In this document: positions 60,576-64,000 of the stretch, one piece after another
Position numbering within the stretch: the stretch's first letter is position 1
How the letters are laid out: every line of letters starts with the position of its first letter
NCBI RefSeq assembly: GCF_032854445.1
Contig: NC_088301.1
Span: 59,968,512-60,032,511, forward strand
Length of the DNA stretch: 64,000 nt
Direction of reading: 5' to 3'
Origin: Liolophura sinensis
Lineage: Eukaryota; Mollusca; Polyplacophora; Chitonida; Chitonidae
Made by a program: the position numbers and the translations under genes
The notes under the pieces: generated by a model
Seen by the model: only the letters and a program-made list of their open reading frames with translations
What the model was told of the DNA's origin: nothing
Database searches by the model: none

Positions 60576-62507
60576 AACCGGACTGTGGAATGTAAAACTG
60601 AAGAATTCAGCGAGTAATGCTATTGCAATAGACATCCCCTACTGGTTTGAGCTGTCAGAATATCAGCCATGTTAAAGTCCAAAGTACCATAGGACCATAA
60701 TTTTGTCAAAAAATTGACGAAATGTATCTGTGAACTTCAGAGAATATTATGGCACTATTTAATTGCTTGACATATTTTGAGTGGGTTTTGGAAACAATGA
60801 CTTCATAACATTTACAAATGTGTACAGATCAAAAGGTATGCACCCTATGTAGTATAAACTGACCTTTATCTGAGGCGCATGCAGGTTAAAGAGATAAACA
60901 AGCAACAGTTGTGAAGGTCAGGTGTGCGCCCCAGGTGTGCCTGCTGCCATGTGATTGTACCGCTAACAATAAGAGCATTACTTGCAAGACTCTTTTTTTC
61001 AAAAAGAAAAACTGTCCCATCATTTCTATTAAGTTACACATTTAAGTCTTTTCATGACCTTCTTTAGATTTCATATGTTTTGATGTCTTTAATTGAAACA
61101 GCAGAGTTTTACATCACTATCTATGATCATACAAGTACTTTTGACAATTTATGTATCTCATGCAGTCAAGAATTACAACCATTTCTTGAAAATGTGTAAA
61201 TATAAGCGTCATGTCTGACATTCATATACCATTCGTAGTCCGTAAAAGGCATTCCAAGTTGATAATCGATTAAATGTAGATCCATTAACACTGACACATT
61301 AAAAACCCCTGTATAATCAACCTTTTTTCAGCCCTCGATTATTTTGGGAGCACTGGGCTTCCATAGCTATCATGTTTAGCATGTTTGCATCTCTGGGTAA
61401 AATGCAGCTGTTCCTCTTCTCTGGGCACATCAATCCTGACTGACCCACCCGCGCGCGCCAGTAACAGTATAGCTGTGGAGAGCCCACTGCATCATAAAGT
61501 GGGTAGACAGACAAATTAGACCCCATAACCCCAAACTAAAGGGCAGTCCAAGAAGCACCTGCCAGAAATTGGTTCTGACAACCTTTGGCACTCAGGAAAA
61601 TGTTTTCAGGATAAGCTTCTTGAAATCCATTTTGAGCAGATTGCATGCACACAAACTGAGGCTGACACACTTCAAACAGCACTCATGGTTAAACACTAAC
61701 AGTTTTTTTGACTGGCTGTAGAAGAGCATCTGATTTAGTCGGCTAGGTGTTGATGGCCACACCTGATCAATCTCAAAACAAACAGCATCAACACCATAAC
61801 ATCACTCATTCAGGCACTACACCCAAAAGCCTTCCCCAAATGAAAGATTCATAAACTTGCCATGTCCACCTTTATACCAACTCTTCCTGGCCAGCTGGCC
61901 AGCCATGGCTCAAAAACCATGTTAATAAGTCAGCTGATACATACATCTTACTGTTGTGCAACAGCAAGGCATGTGCAGATGATCATTCCCGAGATGTTTG
62001 ACACTCAGCTTTATTTGAATGAGAGACTACTCTGTCAGGAGAGGAAAGGTGGAACCCTCTCATTTTGATCACCGAGTGATAATCACAAAGACTTTGACAC
62101 TGTGTGCTTTCACAAGCAGCCCTAGCTCAGGTGTGGAGTTCACAGGTAAATGCAGTGTATATTCATATCCAATAAGGGAGTCCCTCATTCTTATGGTAAC
62201 CCACTTTATCTCCATTGTCCATGTGACATGAAAGTACTGACAAATACCTCTCTCTTAATGCCTACAGTGTAGGCCAACATACACTCACAGACTTCACAAG
62301 TTACACTTGCCTAGTGGTGGCAGTGATATAAAGCAAGCATAGAGTATGAGATACATGTAGTTCCATCAGAAATGATTTGGGTGAAAATAACTGTTTCAAA
62401 AATGTTTTGTAGACAAATAAGGGAAATTTTTATGAAAACATTGATCTGATATCACAATAACACTTGAATATGGTCTGAAACAGACACTATATATTTCAAT
62501 CTTACTT
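60576..62507. other. Non-coding stretch
   Basis: No gene or defined repeat is recognised. Confidence 0.45.
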
Positions 62508-63822
62508 CATTTGGTACTGACTCTGTCACGTCGTTTGGTACTGACAATGTCACGTCATTTGGTACTGACTATGTCACATCATTTGGTACTGACTATGTCA
62601 CGTCATTTGGTACTGACTATGTCACATCATCTGGTACTAATTCACATCATTTGGTACTGACTATGTCACACCATTTGGTACTGACTATGTCACATCATCT
62701 GGTACTAATTCACATCATTTGGTACTGACTATGTCACGTCATTTGGTACTGACTATGTCACATCATTTGGTACTGACTATCTCACATCATTTGGTACTGA
62801 CTATGTCACATCATCTGGTACTAATTCACACCATTTGGTACTGACTATGTCACACCATTTGGTACTGACTATGTCACATCATTTGGTACTGACTATGTCA
62901 CACCATTTGGTATTGACTATGTCACGTCATTTGGTACTGACTATGTCACATCATTTGGTACTGACTATGTCACATCATTTGGTACTGACTGTATCACGTC
63001 ATTTGGTACTGACTATGTCACATCATTTGGTGCTGACTATGTTACGTCATTTGGTAGTGACTATGTCACATCATTTGGTAGTGACTATGTCACATCATTT
63101 GGTACTGACTTTGTCACGTCATTTGGTACTGACTATGTCACATCATTTGGTAGTGACTATGTCACATCATTTGGTACTGACTATGTCACGTCATTTGGTA
63201 CTGACAATGTCACGTCATTTGGTACTGACTGTATCACGTCATTTGGTACTGACTATGTCACATCATTTGGTACTGACAATCTCACATCATTTGGTACTGA
63301 CTATGTCACATCATTTGGTACTGACTATATCAGGTCATTTGGTACTGACTATGTCACACCATTTGGTACTGACTATGTCACGTCATTTGGTACTGACTAT
63401 GTCACATCATTTGGTACTGACTATGTCACACCATTTGGTACTGACTATGTCACGTCATTTGATACTGACTATGTCACATCATTTGGTACTAAATAGGTCA
63501 CGTCATTTGGTACTGACTGTATCACGTCATTTGGTACTGACTATGTCAGGTCATTTGGTACTGACTATGTCAAATCATTTGGTACTGACTTTGTCACGTC
63601 ATTTGGTACTGACTTTGTCATGTCATTTGGTACTGACTATGTCACATCATTTGGTACTGACCATGTCACGTCATTTGGTACTGACTCTGTCACGTCGTTT
63701 GGTACTGACTATGTCACATCATTTGGTACTGACTTTGTCACGTCATTTGGTACTGACCATGTCACGTCATTTGGTACTGGCCATTTCACGTCATTTGGCA
63801 CTGACTTTGTCATATCATTTAG
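62508..63822. repeat. 24-bp minisatellite, about 54 copies
   Basis: The unit catttggtactgactatgtc plus four bases recurs every 24 bp, with variants such as tcacgt/tcacat/ccacac and scattered ctggtactaattcacat units near the left end. As 24 is eight codons, the array gives a 332-codon + strand frame of eight-residue repeats. Such frames are expected from the array and carry no sign of selection. Confidence 0.97.
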
Positions 63823-64000
63823 GTTCACTTTAGGGCTAAATTATTACCAACGTGTTTTCAGATATGGAGAGAATTACTACGCTCCAACGACACTCTCTCT
63901 GCCTGAAGTAAGGACAAGATGATGATGTGCATGCTCAGGACAGAGGTTATATACATTACATCCCTTTGGGGGTTTAAATGCAGGGTGGGACTTTGACGTA
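63823..64000. other. Right end of window, non-coding
   Basis: Unique sequence after the array. No feature is recognised. Confidence 0.5.

Noticed and set aside
62835-63833. 332-codon repeat protein on the + strand
   Set aside because: The frame follows from a 24-bp unit being eight codons; there is no unique sequence, signal peptide or splice support.

Overview
The window reads as animal nuclear DNA, most likely from a lophotrochozoan and probably a mollusc. Coding is split into short exons with GT-AG borders and long AT-rich introns. There are no bacterial operons or ribosome-binding sites. tRNA-derived SINEs end in a tail of the type I associate with molluscan genomes, and minisatellites are abundant. 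The species cannot be fixed from sequence alone.

The main content is a tail-to-tail pair of Shisa-family (STMC6-type) single-pass membrane protein genes. Gene 1 lies on the + strand with six exons between 32836 and 39593. Gene 2 lies on the - strand with six or more exons between 56013 and 46753. Both encode, in order, a six-cysteine ectodomain (C-x15-C-x11-CC-x7-CC), a Ser/Thr-rich stalk, a transmembrane helix with a juxtamembrane cysteine cluster, a charged Ser-rich segment, a PPxY-type WW-ligand exon, a tiny cysteine-rich microexon and a C-terminal exon ending in a shared motif. All intron phases agree, and the transmembrane and PY exons have identical lengths (131 and 100 nt). This points to an inverted duplication. 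The signal-peptide exons were not found for either gene and may lie outside the window.

Gene 2 contains the most interesting feature. Its cysteine microexon is present as two diverged, phase-compatible 39-nt copies (49492-49530 and 48267-48305). A 123-bp tandem duplication has created a possible third copy of 21 nt (48145-48165). The intron after them ends in about 500 nt of 24-bp tandem repeats with no AG dinucleotide on the coding strand, and most units carry a branch-point-like CTGAT. Together these suggest regulated splicing of the cytoplasmic tail.

Layout: 1-32.8 kb has no recognised gene apart from a decayed Crypton-type tyrosine recombinase (4.4-5.1 kb), SINE pieces, a 26-bp array (17.9 kb), an AT microsatellite (20.2 kb) and a 54-bp array of about 33 copies (27.9-29.7 kb). 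32.8-39.6 kb is Shisa gene 1, with a TIR-flanked element and a 65-bp array in its introns. 39.6-46.7 kb is the convergent intergenic region, holding one copy of a 1-kb inverted-repeat-ended element and 21-, 23- and 22-bp arrays. 46.7-56.0 kb is Shisa gene 2, with the second copy of the 1-kb element (opposite orientation) and an intact SINE with target-site duplication. 56-64 kb has no recognised gene; it holds a small inverted repeat, a SINE tail and a 24-bp array of about 54 copies near the right end.

Many of the longer open frames are by-products of tandem repeats whose unit is a multiple of three, or which are open in several frames. They are not treated as genes.
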